In this document: piece by piece, positions 35,592 through 48,587 of the stretch
Position numbering within the stretch: the first letter of the stretch is position 1
Layout of the letters: every line of letters starts with the position of its first letter
Source: Zeugodacus cucurbitae
Lineage: Eukaryota; Arthropoda; Insecta; Diptera; Tephritidae
Assembly: GCF_028554725.1 (NCBI RefSeq)
Contig: NC_071667.1
Coordinates: forward strand, 66,875,501-66,939,500
Length of the DNA stretch: 64,000 nucleotides
Direction of reading: 5' to 3'
Notes under the pieces: generated by a model
Told to the model about the DNA's origin: nothing
Database searches by the model: none
The model's input: only the letters and a program-made list of their open reading frames with translations
Translations under genes and position numbers: made by a program

Positions 35592-37036
35592 TAGGGTGGG
35601 TCAATTTGTATGGAGCAAAAATAATTTTATATGTTACCTATCCACCCATAAAAATTAAAATAATAATAAATAAAATTTCAAACTTTAATAGCTTTAATCT
35701 TCCGCGAAATCGTATTGCAGTTAACAATTTAATTTTATATCTATATATAAAGCAAAAACTTAACTGTTAAGGGCCAAACAAAATATAATATACTTCTAAA
35801 GTTCGCAATTAATTAGTTTTAAGGTCTTGTTTGACTGCCATAACACCATCACGATTATTTTCTATAGTTCGACGTGAAACGCTAGTCAGCAGTTGCACAA
35901 AGCGCTCGGTTCCTTGAATATGTGGAGGAATTTGTGGATCCGGAAGTGGAGGATTGTCAAATTCTATGTATTCGAGCAGATTTCAATCAATTTATCCGCC
36001 ACTTGTGGAGTAAAATATGCGTACGAAAACATTTTATTTCTATTTTTAGACCGATCACTCAAAAAAAAAAAATATTTTAAAACATCGCGGCAAGTTGGCA
36101 AGTTTAGTTCGTGTAAATCACTTGGCAAACCAAAAACACTAAAATTTGGATCTGGCATATGCACCAAATTTGATTCCGAGAGATTTGATAATGTAATATC
36201 ATTAGCACAAGAACTAATTGATATAGGAGATGACTCCATAATTAAAAGAAGCTTAAGTTTTGCTTTAAAATGTTATAATCGCGAATCAGAAAATCAGAGG
36301 CACACACTTCTTCCTTGAGTAAAAACTTCTAACTGTAATATTGTATCAAAATAATTTAAAACGATGGTTTCGGAAACAATTATTTTATTAGTAATTCATC
36401 AGCGTTGCTTTCTCTGAGAAGTTGATAAAATCATAGCAAACAAATAAAATTAAAAAAAAAAACAAGTGCAAATCAAACAAACAATCGACAGTGTAACAGA
36501 AATTGGAATGATTTGATTTTTTTTAATAAATGAAAAGGAAAACAGTAACAACTACAAGAGTCGAAAACATAAAGCAGTGACCGTACAGAAAAAACCATTA
36601 TATGGGAGGTGGCCGTAGTTTTTGCCCAATTTTAATCATTTTCATAATCTCCCCTAACTAAGTACAATCTAAAATGTGTACCAAGTTTACACGAAATCGA
36701 TAAAGTAGTTCCAGAGATTTACATATGCACTCAAAAGTGGGCAGTGCCACGCCCCCTATAAAAGATTTCTGTACTGTCGAATTTTGTGCTTAAATACAAC
36801 ATCACATACCAAATTTGAGCAAATTAGCTTCGATATCTACAAAACAAGCAAACAATCGACAGTGGAATAGGATTGGATTTTTTTTTACAAAATACAATAT
36901 ACGAAAGTTTCTCGTTAAAAACCGGAAGCTCGATTTTCATTTTAGACCCATGGTTTCTTGTGCAAATTTTCTTAGAATTCATCGTAGTTTACGATTTTGA
37001 TAACCGCTTTGTCAAGAAAAAAATTGACCCACTCTA
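35592..37036 (-). mobile_element. hAT-like non-autonomous transposon with perfect 8-bp target duplication
   Basis: The element lies between two copies of ATGTATAT (35584-35591 and 37037-37044). Its left end is TAGGGTGGGTCAATTT and its right end, reverse complemented, TAGAGTGGGTCAATTT. An 8-bp duplication with ends of the YARNG form fits the hAT superfamily. Internally, on the minus strand, are remnants of a protein-coding gene at about 35830-36239. At 36591-36780 there is a fragment with mini-me-like wording (GTGGGCAGTGCCACGCCC). Two similar blocks containing AACAATCGACAGTG at about 36482 and 36851 flank that fragment. At 1445 bp it is too short for a complete hAT transposase. Confidence 0.8.
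35826..36239 (-). pseudogene. Remnant ORF inside the hAT-like element, product not recognised
   Basis: The frame starts at ATG 36239 and reads 91 codons, with a stretch GLPSDLHELNLPTCRDVLKYFFFL and FTPQVADKLIEI, ending at a TAG near 35964. Immediately beyond, in another frame, it continues as Glu-Tyr-Ile-Glu-Phe-Asp followed by NPPLPDPQIPPHIQG and TERFVQLLTSVSRRTIENNR. The two parts look like ends of one longer protein joined across an internal deletion or intron remnant. I recognise the style from transposon-associated insect proteins but cannot name a family. A plus-strand frame over the same bases is a shadow. Confidence 0.5.
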
Positions 37037-37044
37037 ATGTATAT

Positions 37045-40000
37045 ACATCGTATATATATATGTTCATGTATATATTTTTTATTTTCACCTTAAGTGTCGA
37101 GTTAATGCTATTATTTCGTTATAGTGCTATTTTTATACTAATATTTACCTTTTTAGCCATTTTAGCCGTGCTTTTACACACACATACATACATAAATATA
37201 TATATATATGTACATATGTATATCCACCTAACGTTATGTAGTTGCGCGTGTAACCGCTTTTTATGTTTCTCCCTCGGCGTTCGGCGTTAATATTGTGTTA
37301 TTTTTATGCGATTCAAATTGTTTTGATGGATTCCGGGGCATTTATTTATGTTTTTGCGTGCCTGTGAGCTTTTTCACGTGTCGCCTTATGCATACGTATG
37401 TATGTTTGTATGTGTGCATATGCTTGCTTGTGTGTTATTTATGTCAATGTGTTTTTTTTTGTTTTTGTATTTTTTAGTACTTACATTGTCACTGGTAATT
37501 GCTTTATTTATTTGACTATTTTGTCGCTTAAACTAAATTAGTTGATGGGCAATTCAGATTGGCGGTTGATAAAAAATTTATGATTTTTTTCTTTCGAATT
37601 CCGGAAAATCTAATGACAATACGATTTATGTTTGTTTGAGTTATGTATACACACGTATAAGCCGTTTTAATCAAATTTTAGTAGTGTAAATAGACATGGT
37701 TTATAGTTTGTAAAATTAGTTGATTTTATTTACTATTTTGTTAAGTGCTTTTTATTTAATTTCTGACTAAAATTGTGGGAAAATAGTTATTTTCGGAATT
37801 TTATTATTAAAGTTTGTTGAAGTTTATGTAAATAATTGCGTTTTCTTGACTTTTTCGATTCGCAGTTTGCTGATTTTCGCACTTAAGACAACTCGACGGC
37901 AGCCTAAGAAGACAATACTCTCACACTAGTTTTCGCTCACTTTCACTTGTTACTTATAGAAGCTTTTATTGGTGAGCAAACAGCCTAAAAGTATGCAATA
38001 CTCAAATAGATGCCTACATTTAGGAGTAACTGCAGCAGCTTTATCGAAGTCACACACCTAATTTGGTATAACCTATGATCGAGTTATGCATTTATTTTCA
38101 AAAAAATAAATTTGAAATTATTAAATTAATATATAATATTCAAAAATTGTATTATAGTTTAATAGATAATTAATCTTTATTTTTGCGATTAATTTTAAAA
38201 TTAAAATTAAGTAAAGGTAATAATATTTAATTTTTTTATATTATATATTATTTATTGGACTAAAATTTCAACTCTCACGGTAAAAAAAATTTTGTGAGTA
38301 TAAAAATGCTGCTCGAATTTCTTACTTTAAATAGAGTTACTTAAGCCTTCTCTTCAACAATTGAAAATTCAGCTCTACGCCTATTGTAGCCCGCAAATAA
38401 ATATGTAACCATATGAATCTAGAGTACTTGTGTCTTTGTTGTTGTACTTAAAAGTCACTCTTAACTTCATTACATTTGGCTAAATGATTTTCATATGTCA
38501 TATATTATAATCTCTGGGTAGCTACAAGTAAGAAACGCACAGCTGGCTTTTTCTGTAAGCGGGGAGCAGTCAACAGTCAGCAGCAGTCAACAGCAGCCAA
38601 GAGGTAGACAGCAGTGACATTAGCAAGGAAGTAGAGAAGCTTTAAAAGCAGAAGAAGCAAAAGGAAGAAGGAGCCAAAGGAATACACCATGGAATGGAGA
38701 GGCAACATTAGTGCTGAGACAAATGACCGCAAGCACACACGGACCCCCATGTACTCGTATGTGTATGAATGCGCCCAGTAAAATGTCAACAAACGATTTG
38801 TCATTTTCATAACCTTGTTTACTGACGCATTTGTAATATCAGCAAAAATAACAATTCCGCAAATTTCACAGATGCACAGCCGAGAACAAAGAGACACACT
38901 GAACAAGAAGAGATGTTCACATGGAGTGCTGAAAGCTTGAATACATGTGTGAGAGTAAGGAAACCTTGCTTTCAAGACACCGCTACAGTCGGGAGCTATA
39001 GTTTCTATATGCTTTGGTGGCGTTGTGGGTATCAGCGTAGTTGTTGGCAACAAAAATGTGCAAAAGAAACAATAATAATAAAAATGAATAAATAACAACA
39101 ACACATTCGACATGTGATGGCAATAAATCGCTTGAGATGGACTCAATACACACATAAATAGATATATTTATATATACTCATTGCTCGAGTTGCACGGAAA
39201 TAGGAAAGCCTGCCTCCAAGGACATATTTAACACACACACATGCATATGCGTACACAGAAAGATATTAAATACAACTGTGCCCGCTGGGAGACAATTTAA
39301 ATGGTAGCTGGCAAAAGACCTTTCTAGCCCATATTAAATGTATACATATATGTCATATTGTCTTATAGCCTACTTTGGCCCATGTAGAATACTTTATGTT
39401 GTCTTTTATTCGAAGTAGACGACGCAATGTGCTTGAGGTGTGCTTGTGTGTGACAGGCGGTCATAAGTTCGTGGTTTGCAACAGGTTGCTGTGGTTCGAT
39501 GATATTGAAATTATGATTTTTTCCTCAAATAGTCAGCAAGCCATAAGAAAGATGCTACAGAACAAGCTATCTATAACATCTAATCTATAAAGGAAGCTTC
39601 CTTCAATAAAAATATTTGAGGCGCCCCATTTGAAGATGATGAAGTTCGGCCCAAAAACTCTCTAGCTTTACCAATTTACTGTAGGTTTACTTTAATTTTA
39701 ATATGACAGCCTCCGACTTTTCTCTTCTTCTTTTACTTTTATTTGGAAATTTCAAAAACTACAGAGTTCCCTAGGACATTACAATGCCTAATGAAATTGA
39801 AGTGGAACAAAATAATGGTGAAAATAATTGGTTTGACAACTGATTTGAACTTTGGTCTCCCAGCGTGGGAAAGCACGTTAAACTTAATAAGAGAAAATAA
39901 GAAGTTGTGATTGAAAAAATTAGAGATCATATACGAGTATGTATGGTGAGGGCAGTCATGTCAAATTAGAAATGTGGAGGTTCTGGATTCGACTCAAATT

Positions 40001-41752
40001 TGAAACAGAAAAGAAAATAAGCTCTCTCCACAGAAATTGGCAAATCTCAAGCTCTATTGCACGCGTCAAACTTTCACAAAAAATCCATTAGTACTCTCTT
40101 CGAAGACGTAAGACCGCCTATTTAAATATGAAGAGAAGGTATTTTTACTCTGTTTTACCAAAAGAGTAGTGGCCATCAAGCCTATAGGATCGTAACCATG
40201 TTTTACAATGGGTCCATACTATTAATTCCACATCCCAAGAAATTAGAAAATAGTAAAAACAGGTCGGTACTATCTATCTATGTCTAGAGTTCGACAAAGG
40301 AAGATCTTTCTGGCAGAAACCAACTTTTAAAAAATGAAGACAGTTTACCTACCTCCTCAGAGACAAATTGAGATAGCTTGTAATGTTGGTCACTGGCTAC
40401 TGCAGCCTGGGAGCATACAAGGAGAATTTAGTCGACGGAAATTATCGATTCTGACCTCTATTAGACTAAGCGCGTTGTTAGTCTTATCAGTTACACTTGA
40501 GAGCTCTATTATCTGGAGTTCACTGTATGCGCCTGAGTCTTTTGTAAATACTTTGAACGAGCAAAAGTCAGTGACATTACGACACACAGTTACACAACAA
40601 GGCAGTTCTTCAATGTTCTTGACATGCTGCTCGTTATAATTCAATATACGCTGATAAAATTGTATGTATATTTGTTTAAGCAGAGCTTTTCGTAAGAACT
40701 GCTGTAAAATCATACATTTATTTTGTAATATTATATATATACATATATATGTACATATAGATTTTTGTGTAAAAATTTCCAAAAGTGCATTTTCATGACA
40801 AATGGCTTTGCTCGCAATCAAAATGACAGTTGACGAGGCCTTGTGAGGCATAAATGTCATATTAAATTGGTATTTGGCATATACGATTTTGTCAGTTGTC
40901 TCCCGAGAGAGGCGTTGGGTTGGGAAGCAGCCTTATAGTTTGGAAGAATGTTATTTATAACTATTGAAACTTACTTTGAAATGAAGAGACTGACTTTGAA
41001 ATAAAAAGACTGACTTGAATTAACCCATTCAGTACTACTGCTGATACTAGTTCGAATGTGCGTTGTTTGGGCGTTCACCAGAACCAGGAATAGGAATCGA
41101 AATCGAGGTATACGTCGAGCAGTTGATCAGCTTGCCTGAAGTCCTCAGATAATGCATGTCTTATTCATTTTATTTACCAAATCCATTTATAATCTCAACT
41201 GAACTCAATAATGAGTACATGAAAAGCTTTGACATTGCTTTGAACTACCACCTAACTCCAATAGTGTCTTCCGAGCAGAAGTATGTAAATACTATAATTT
41301 CAGAGAGTTTGTAAAGCTCGAAGCTTAGACTGTCCTTGTAATTGTAGTATCTTGCACTATTAAGCGGAGCATTCAGTATAGTTTGGTTCTTCGATTAATC
41401 AAGAAATAGATTGTAACGAATCGAACTGGTATAAAGTGGTATAAACAAATAAAACTGGTGTAATGATATGGAAACAGAAAATTTGTCAGTTGTATTACTT
41501 TATTGACGTATCCATAAACTCGCTTATCACGTTCTCGCTCTCTAAAAACCTAAATACTCTAAATCTCAGCGAACAGAAAAGTGACTATAACTACTGAGTA
41601 GATATACAGCTATAGTGTTGTATAACTAAAGAGCACGTACAATCGCAAAGTGTGCGAGTAAGTATGACTTATGGCACTTAACATTACTAAATTTCTATGA
41701 AAATTTGCAATTAAAGTTTAGAATAGCTGAGCACTTTCATTCCTCCACGAAC
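37045..41752. other. Intergenic DNA, no gene seen
   Basis: AT-rich, with TATATGTACATATG-type repeats near 37195-37215 and CA tracts near 37170 and 39228. CAG/GCA-rich text lies at 38570-38600. The 192-codon minus-strand frame at 38577-39155 and the 156-codon frame at 40390-40860 have no recognisable domain. Confidence 0.5.
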
Positions 41753-41760
41753 ATATAAAA
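41753..41760 (+). promoter_or_regulatory. TATA box of the serine protease gene
   Basis: ATATAAAA lies 40-47 bp upstream of the protease start codon. Transcription would then begin near 41785, leaving a very short leader. TATA promoters with short leaders are common in strongly regulated, tissue-specific fly protease genes. Confidence 0.6.
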
Positions 41761-41799
41761 ACCAATACCGGTAGGCAAAGCGTTTAATATAACTGCCAA

Positions 41800-42657
41800 A
41801 TGTCGCCCAGTTCATTTTCGCTGACTGTGGGAACGGTCTCACTGATCCTTAGTGCCGGTACGTACGCGTTAGATGGTACACCTCAAAATATTACAGACGC
41901 GTTGGAAGCGCGGATTATCAACGGTCAGAGGGTGACCATCGACCAATATCCCTATCTAGTGGCAATTCGAATATGGGGACGCTTTAAGTGTGGCGGCAGT
42001 ATAATTAGCCGTAGTGTCGTCTTGACCGCAGCGCATTGTTTAGCAGTTGAAAAAGACGCACGCAATTATAGCATAATATATGGACAAACCGATATTGAGG
42101 GTGCAACGACAAATATAATACAAGTGAAAAGCTTTACGATGCATCCACAGTATGATAATATCAATATGGACTACGATGCGGGTATGCTGTTTCTAACCAA
42201 GGATATACCGTTCGGTCAACGAGCGCAGTGCATCAAATTGGCTGTGAACGGTGCGAGGCCTGGTAGGCGTGTCACTATTGCGGGCTGGGGAAAAACGCAG
42301 GCGGGTGTTGTTGGTGATTTGCATGCTGTCCATGTGAATGTCATATCGCCGCTGAGATGTACGACGATGTACAAAAATATGTTGAAAATAACATCACGTA
42401 TGCTGTGTGCTGGTGTATCACAAGGCGGTAAAGACGCTTGCAAGGGTGACTCTGGTGGGCCATTGGTGGCCGCAAACGAGCAAGTGGGTATATGCTCCTA
42501 TGGCTTTGGGTGCGGACTTAAAGGTTACCCTGGTGTCTATAGTAATGTTGTCGTTTTACGCAATTGGATTTTAAACCATGTGGACATAAGGTGTAGCGTT
42601 ACGAAGGCAGTTTCAAGTTCAAAGGGCGGACGAAAGAAAAAGTTGAATTTAGATTAA
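41800..42657 (+). CDS. Trypsin-like serine protease precursor (S1A family)
   Basis: This encodes a secreted zymogen of 285 residues that should cut after Arg or Lys. Residues 1-23 look like a signal peptide. A short propeptide ends at Arg38, and cleavage would free the mature N-terminus IING (39-42). The catalytic triad is visible: His79 in LTAAHC, Asp126 in YDAGML, and Ser218 in GDSGGP. The trypsin specificity Asp is Asp212, six residues before the serine. The usual Ser-Trp-Gly of the pocket wall is Ser-Tyr-Gly here (233-235). Cysteine pairs typical of the fold are present (64/80 and others). After the last helix the protein adds a Lys/Arg-rich tail (GGRKKKLNLD), longer than in digestive trypsins. 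The gene is intronless with a TATA box upstream. The physiological substrate is unknown. Confidence 0.95.
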   Translation: MSPSSFSLTVGTVSLILSAGTYALDGTPQNITDALEARIINGQRVTIDQYPYLVAIRIWGRFKCGGSIISRSVVLTAAHCLAVEKDARNYSIIYGQTDIEGATTNIIQVKSFTMHPQYDNINMDYDAGMLFLTKDIPFGQRAQCIKLAVNGARPGRRVTIAGWGKTQAGVVGDLHAVHVNVISPLRCTTMYKNMLKITSRMLCAGVSQGGKDACKGDSGGPLVAANEQVGICSYGFGCGLKGYPGVYSNVVVLRNWILNHVDIRCSVTKAVSSSKGGRKKKLNLD

Positions 42658-43050
42658 TTGCAAGCGTGAATGGGAAGGAAAGCGGAAAGCATTAATGTGT
42701 AGAGCTGCATAGTAGTATTAGTTATTATTTTTCGTATTTTGTTGAAAGAATTAGCGAAGCTTTAGATTTATTTATTGTACCGAAGTTATATACGACTAAG
42801 CGTATGATTTAGATAAAATATCGATATTTAGTTGATACTTTTTATAATGAGAATGTTCATCGAATGAAAAAATGCAAAAAATATATCGATTTTTTATCGA
42901 AAGCATGAAAATTAAGATTTATATTGATTTAATGCGGTAAAAATTGAAAATATATGTATATCGATAATTGTATGCGAAGTTATCGATTAATCGATTAATA
43001 CCAACCATATCATAATGAACGCTGATGTGTATCAATTTAACAGCTCTGAG
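42658..43050. other. Spacer after protease, probable 3' UTR and AT-rich DNA
   Basis: TCGAT/ATCGAT-rich text lies at 42820-43000. An AATAAA (43054-43059) occurs near the LINE boundary but may belong to the LINE flank. No other feature. Confidence 0.4.
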
Positions 43051-43059
43051 TACAATAAA

Positions 43060-45132
43060 GCCTGTCACCAAAGGCGATGGGTTGTCGAACCCCACAAATC
43101 TCAGTAGCTATATGGTCAACATTACAAACAATATACTATGGCTGCATTTCTCGATATAGAGGGAGCCTTCAATAACATAGAAGTAAGCACGATCATTAAT
43201 TCTCTGACGCATGGCGGTATAGAAGATACGGTGTGCAGGTGGATTCAATCAATGCTTAGAAATAGGAAAATCATAGCATCAAATGGCGCTACAACACAAA
43301 TAAGTCACGTGAGTAGAGGGACTCCTCAAGGAGGGGTCCTCTTCCCGCTCCTATGGGTTGTAGCACTGAACGAAATACTCCTCCAACTTAATGGCGGAGG
43401 GGTGAAAGCAGTAGCATATGCAGACGATATAGTGTTGTTGGTATCAAGAATGTTTCCATCAACCGTCAGCGAGATTATGGAAAGAGCACTACGCAGGCTA
43501 AACATATGGGCTACAAACAATGGACTAGGTGTTAACCCTAATAAAATAGAACTGATGCTTTTCACAAGCAGAACCAAGATTCCCCAGTTTCACCTTCCAG
43601 TACTAAATGGTACAAAGCTCTCACTGTCTCCCACAGCTAAATAATTAGGAGTGGAGATTGACACCAAACTGAACTGGAAAATGAACATTGAAAAAAGAAC
43701 AAAAAAAGCCTATATGGCCTACTACACTTGTAAAAGAGTCGTTAGCAGGAATTGGGGCCTTAAGCCTCGTATAATCATGTGGATGTATACAGCTGTCATT
43801 AGACCAATACTTACTTATGGAGCGCTGGTATGGTGGCCAGCACTGAAGAAACAATATAACATCAGAAAACTAAATGGAATACAAAGGGCGGCATGTGCAG
43901 GAGTAACTGGAGCAATCAAGTCATGTCCGACTGATCCGCTTAATGTGATCCTGCATCAACTACCCATAGACATTCATATTCACAAAATAGCAGCATGTTC
44001 TGCAATAAGAATAAAGGAATTAGGAGATTGGAACCAGAAGAACTATGGACCACTCAGAACACAAGTCTATAAATCAGACTATATTCTCCCAAAGCTGGAT
44101 TTCAATAGTAACTTCCAGGTGAGGATACCCTCTAGACGAGAATAGAGAAGGGGAAGAATAGAGGAGGAAGATACCATCTCAGTATATACCGACGGGTCCA
44201 AATTGGCCTGCGGTGTAGGCACGGGAGTATTTTCCGATGATCTAGACATTTCTCTCTCTATCCGTTTACCAAACTCGGCTAGTATCTTCCAAGCGGAAGT
44301 ACTAGGCATTGAAAAGGGCTGTGAAGCTCTATTGGAAAACTATGAGAGGATACATAAAGCAACAATATATACGGATAGCCAAGCGGCTCTCCTGGCATTG
44401 TCGTCACCTGTGACTAATTCAATAATTGTCCTAAATTGCAAGAAGGCGCTGAATTCGCTAGAAGACAAATTCATCCTAGACTTGGTATGGGTTCCCGGCC
44501 ACAGGAATATTTTCGGCAACGAAAAAGCAGACGAGCTGGCAAAGACAGGGGCTTGTCTGAACGAATCGGAGGCCGAATTAATACCAAGCCCGCTAGGCTC
44601 GATCAGAAGAGAGCTTAATTTACAATTTCAACAATTAGCAAATAACAGATGGGAAAATACAACAAAATGCAAAATAACCAAACAGATATGGCCAAAATAT
44701 GACATGAAGAGAACTAACGACTTATTAAATAAGTCAAGAAACAATATTTTCAGACTAACTGCTACCATTACAGGGCACTGGTCATTTGGAGAACATGCGT
44801 CGAAAATGGGTATGCCCTACAATAACATATGCCGAAGCTGCGAACTAACAGGGAATAAAGAAACAATTTTCCACTTCCTCTGTGCCCAGCCCTATCGCAG
44901 ATCCGTCACAGAACACTGGGAATCCATCAAGCATCAAACCTCGAATGGATGTCTACAAAAAGCATAATGGATATAAGTAGCTTCATCGAAACCACAAAGT
45001 GGTTTGAACGAGAAGCTTAAAGAAGACAGCAAATAAAAAAAATAAAAGGTCAACGACTAGTGCATCAAAATGGCACAGATAGTGCTAATTGAGCCCGAAC
45101 TAAAACAGGGCAGCACTCCTACCTACCTACCT
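43060..45132 (+). mobile_element. 5'-truncated LINE with RT and RNase H domains
   Basis: A non-LTR retrotransposon insert holding the second half of ORF2 and a 3' UTR. Coding runs in one frame from about 43111 to 44967. The noncoding 3' part ends near ACCTACCTACCTATGG at 45119-45134, a short tandem repeat of the sort seen at ends of LOA/I/R1-type elements. The endonuclease and the fingers of RT are missing. The 5' boundary is estimated. Confidence 0.85.
43111..44967 (+). pseudogene. RT-RNase H polyprotein fragment with two in-frame stops
   Basis: Three successive open stretches (43138-43644, 43651-44145, 44203-44967) are all in the same frame. Only a TAA at 43642 and a TAG at 44143 interrupt them. 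RT motif A is FLDIEGAFNNI, motif B GTPQGGVLFPLLW and motif C YADDIVLL. The thumb region follows with LGVEIDTKLNWK and WMYTAVIRPILTYGALVWW. RNase H begins at VYTDGSK, with its acidic residues in VYTDGSK, QAEVLGI, IYTDSQAAL and GNEKADELAK. The C-terminus has a CRSC...HFLC finger-like motif. RT with RNase H and a terminal Cys/His motif fits I, LOA or R1-like clades; I cannot choose. With so few lesions the copy is young but not functional. Confidence 0.9.
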
Positions 45133-48100
45133 ATGGTCAAGCACCACAGTGTCAAATATTTAGCTGCTAAGAAAATAAGCCGATGAACATGACAACAGCG
45201 AATATTTTAAATCTTTAAAAGTGTGTGCAAGAGATCACTTCAAACAGTACATGGTGGCCAGGGGTCACTAAAAGGGTGTGAGAATACATATCAATGTCCC
45301 GCTGTTACTATCCATCTAAGCTTCTGTTTATCTGTCTGTTTTGGGTTCTTTTATTAGAAAGAAACTTGTTTTTATTATAAATTTCATTACTCCGCAGACA
45401 ATGTGCGTATTCATAACATAACAAAGTGAATAGAATAATGAAATAGGAAAAAGTAATTTTCTATGACTGTTGCAAACCCTTAAATGTTTATCTAAAAAAA
45501 TAAAAATCAAATCAAATATAACAAGAACGATAGACACAAACACGCACTCACACAGCGAAAGCTAGATATGGGTAAAAGCGGCACACTCACATGCTCTGCA
45601 TTGACTAATTGGAGACAGTTGGGGGCAAAGGCACATGAAATGCATGTGAACACACTTAGACATGTATGTATATGTGGTTGTGTGTGTTTGTTGTAGCAAT
45701 AAAGCTGTATGCTGATAAAATCTCATCTCGTCGCTGTTGCGAAGTCAACTAAATGTAATATTTTTGCTGGTTTGCAGTAGCATATAATAAATTTTAGCCA
45801 CTTCTGGGTTAAATTACGCAGTTAATGTCTATACTAGACATAAATGGGCTTTAAAAAAAACGGACTTAATGAAAATTGTGGCATTTGGCTTATAAATATT
45901 GTAAGTTGTTGAAAGATTGTGAATTTAAAGCGGCTTATAAAGTTGACCAGTACATTTTACATGCATAAATATATATATTTGGACATAAATACTCAAACAC
46001 AGTTCGTGCTGTAACTAAATCTGTAGCTACATATGGACATAAATTGATTTTATGCTGTTCAGTCTCAGCAACCTCTAGGCTTTCTTTAATACAGGCTTTC
46101 ATTAGACATAAAAATGGTTTTATATTTTAGAAAAGATTAATTAGATTTACCACTCTGCGGTTCATATTTATATAACCGATAAATGACAATAACTATTTGA
46201 AATATACTTTTTTTAAACAGACTTCATTGTGAAATCACCTCTACGATTTTTTAAATATATTTCCATATTCCATTGACATCATATTTCAATATATACTCTT
46301 TAATTTCATATAATGCCACAGTGGTTCCGCCATAGGCCAAAAATCAAAAAATCCATCTCACGATTTTTCGACAAAATGTATACCGATGGCCTCTAAATTG
46401 TCCACACTTCCTATTTGCAAACCGGGTTTTCCTAAAAATCTAACGGTACTTTCTAAAAATAGAGTTAAATGCATGAACAACTGGATTTTTTTTAAAGCAC
46501 ATCAGAATTTTTTTTTTTAATTTCGCAGAAACAAAGGACTTCCATTTGTTCTGGTAATTGTTCAAGTTAACGAATCAAGATTATTTTTAATGGATTTTGA
46601 AGCTAAAGGTATTTACTTTAACTTATGTAATTAATTAAGACTAACGATATTTGTATTTTTTGTGAAATTAGTTTTTTTGGATATTTTTTCTGTGTCTTCA
46701 ATGTGTTTACATAAAGTTTTAATTGTGTTCCCCCGTGATCCTCCTTTAATTGTATTTTATATAGTATTTAGCAGAGTCTTAAGGTAATAAAAGTGCTAAA
46801 GTTGGGTGCGGAAAGTTGCAGATGTATTTGTAATCGTCAAAATAATAATGAATTAATAAATTTTAAGTTCAAACTCATCACAATTGGGCTAAGGAAGCTT
46901 GGAAAGAAGGATAAATCGCTTTATTTCAATCTATGTACGGTCTACTAGAGGATGAATTATAAGTTTTTGTTCTAATTATAATGGCTGCTGAATGGCAGTG
47001 AAAAAATGAAATGTACTAAATTGGGTGAAAATTTGCTTTTTCCTACATTAATTTTTTATATGATATTATTCTTATAGGTGGAATATGGGGGTTGGATGAG
47101 GGAAACTATAACGACAAATCATGTTCAGCTTTTTTTCTCGCTTTCTTAACTTTTTTTCCAAAGCCTTACTGAAAGTTTTGACGCTCCAACCATGGCCATG
47201 AGAAATATTTTTGCACATCATTGCCATATAATAGCAATTACTGTTCTATGGGAGCTATAGGACCTAGTAGTCCGATGGGACCAATATTTTTAATATATAT
47301 TTAAAATATTTTTCTAGATTTTTGGTGAAAACTTCATAGCGATATCTCAACGGGAAGTACAAGCTGAACCACTGTGTAATGTAGAAATATGAGCCCCCAC
47401 AATCATTGAAAATATGCCAAAATTGTTTACTAAATCTTATATAGTTAGCTTCAGCAAAAAATTGTATATTAGCTGAGATCTGCAGCTTCCAAATAGCACA
47501 TTTAGCTTTGAAAATCCCTTTGGAACTCACTCAATACTATTAACTTAACTATAAATATCATAAGCAAATTACAAAAGCCTTAAACATAAAACAATAATGA
47601 TCAAAATAGCAAATTTTAAACATAAGAACAGAAAACCGACTCACATAAATGCCAGTGACATGCCGACAACTGTGCATGCAAGGTTAGAATTGATCTAAAG
47701 TAGTTGGAGTAAAATATTTGTTGCATTAAATAAAACAATACAATTAATATGAAATTTAACTTACCTCTTTTGCATTTGATGAGCGCAAACTTCCGTATCC
47801 GACCTAAACGAAGATGAAATAGCTAAACACAAGGGAACAAGTACACATAAAGCCGGCCGGAGCACCTAAGACTTGTAGCTGCTTATAAGCATTTATATTA
47901 CACAATTATTGTACATTCTCACTTATTAAGTTTTCTTATTGTCATGCAGATACTTTAATTACATTATTTCAGCTTTTATAACTAATTTTCACAAAATGTT
48001 CATTTATTGTACGCGAAATCACTATTAAGACGAAAAATATTAAAAGCGCACTGACGCTTCCGTTGGAAATGTCTTCGAGTCGATATGGCAGTGTCATTCA

Positions 48101-48587
48101 AATGGGTTGTATTTATATTAGGGTGCGACGAAATTACTACTATTACGTAGAAAAATTATACACATTTGCTATAAACAACAAATTCCTGTTTAAAGACATA
48201 TAAATAATTTTTTACAAAGTGCAATTTCAATTTCACATTTTCTATAAACAGCAATTTCATATTTAAACACAATTACTTTTCGATTAATTTTTTATAAAAT
48301 GCAATTTTAATATTATGCAATATTTTTACACAAGTATTAATTAATTGTTAAAAAAGTAGTTTGAGTGTATATAAACAACTGTCCAATCTATTCCTTATAA
48401 CACTCTTCATTACATACTCGTTGTTTTCCTCTCATCCGCCGTTATTTTCGCTTCCTTTTACTGCTATAAATAATTAACTACTACAAAATTAAATAGTATT
48501 TTTATATATCATCAATTAACCAAAGCTACTAGTAGCAAATATTTTAATTTTATTATTTTATAGTTTAACAATAAAACAAGTTACTCA
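45133..48587. other. Intergenic DNA, no gene seen
   Basis: AT-rich sequence with short CA/TG tracts at about 45540 and 45675. The stretch at 46320-46500 has text resembling decayed noncoding transposons, but no ends are visible. The promoter region of the linker-histone-like gene must lie at the right end; no TATA box is convincing there. Confidence 0.5.

Noticed and set aside
35893..36318. 141-codon plus-strand ORF
   Set aside because: It is antisense to the better-conserved-looking minus-strand remnant in the hAT-like element and includes a poly-Lys run from an A tract.
38577..39155. 192-codon minus-strand ORF
   Set aside because: Long for chance, but low complexity (Leu/Phe/Cys runs from CAG/AAG-type DNA), no domain, no splice or promoter context.
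40334..40860. Overlapping ORFs of 101 and 156 codons on opposite strands
   Set aside because: No recognisable domain and no supporting signals.
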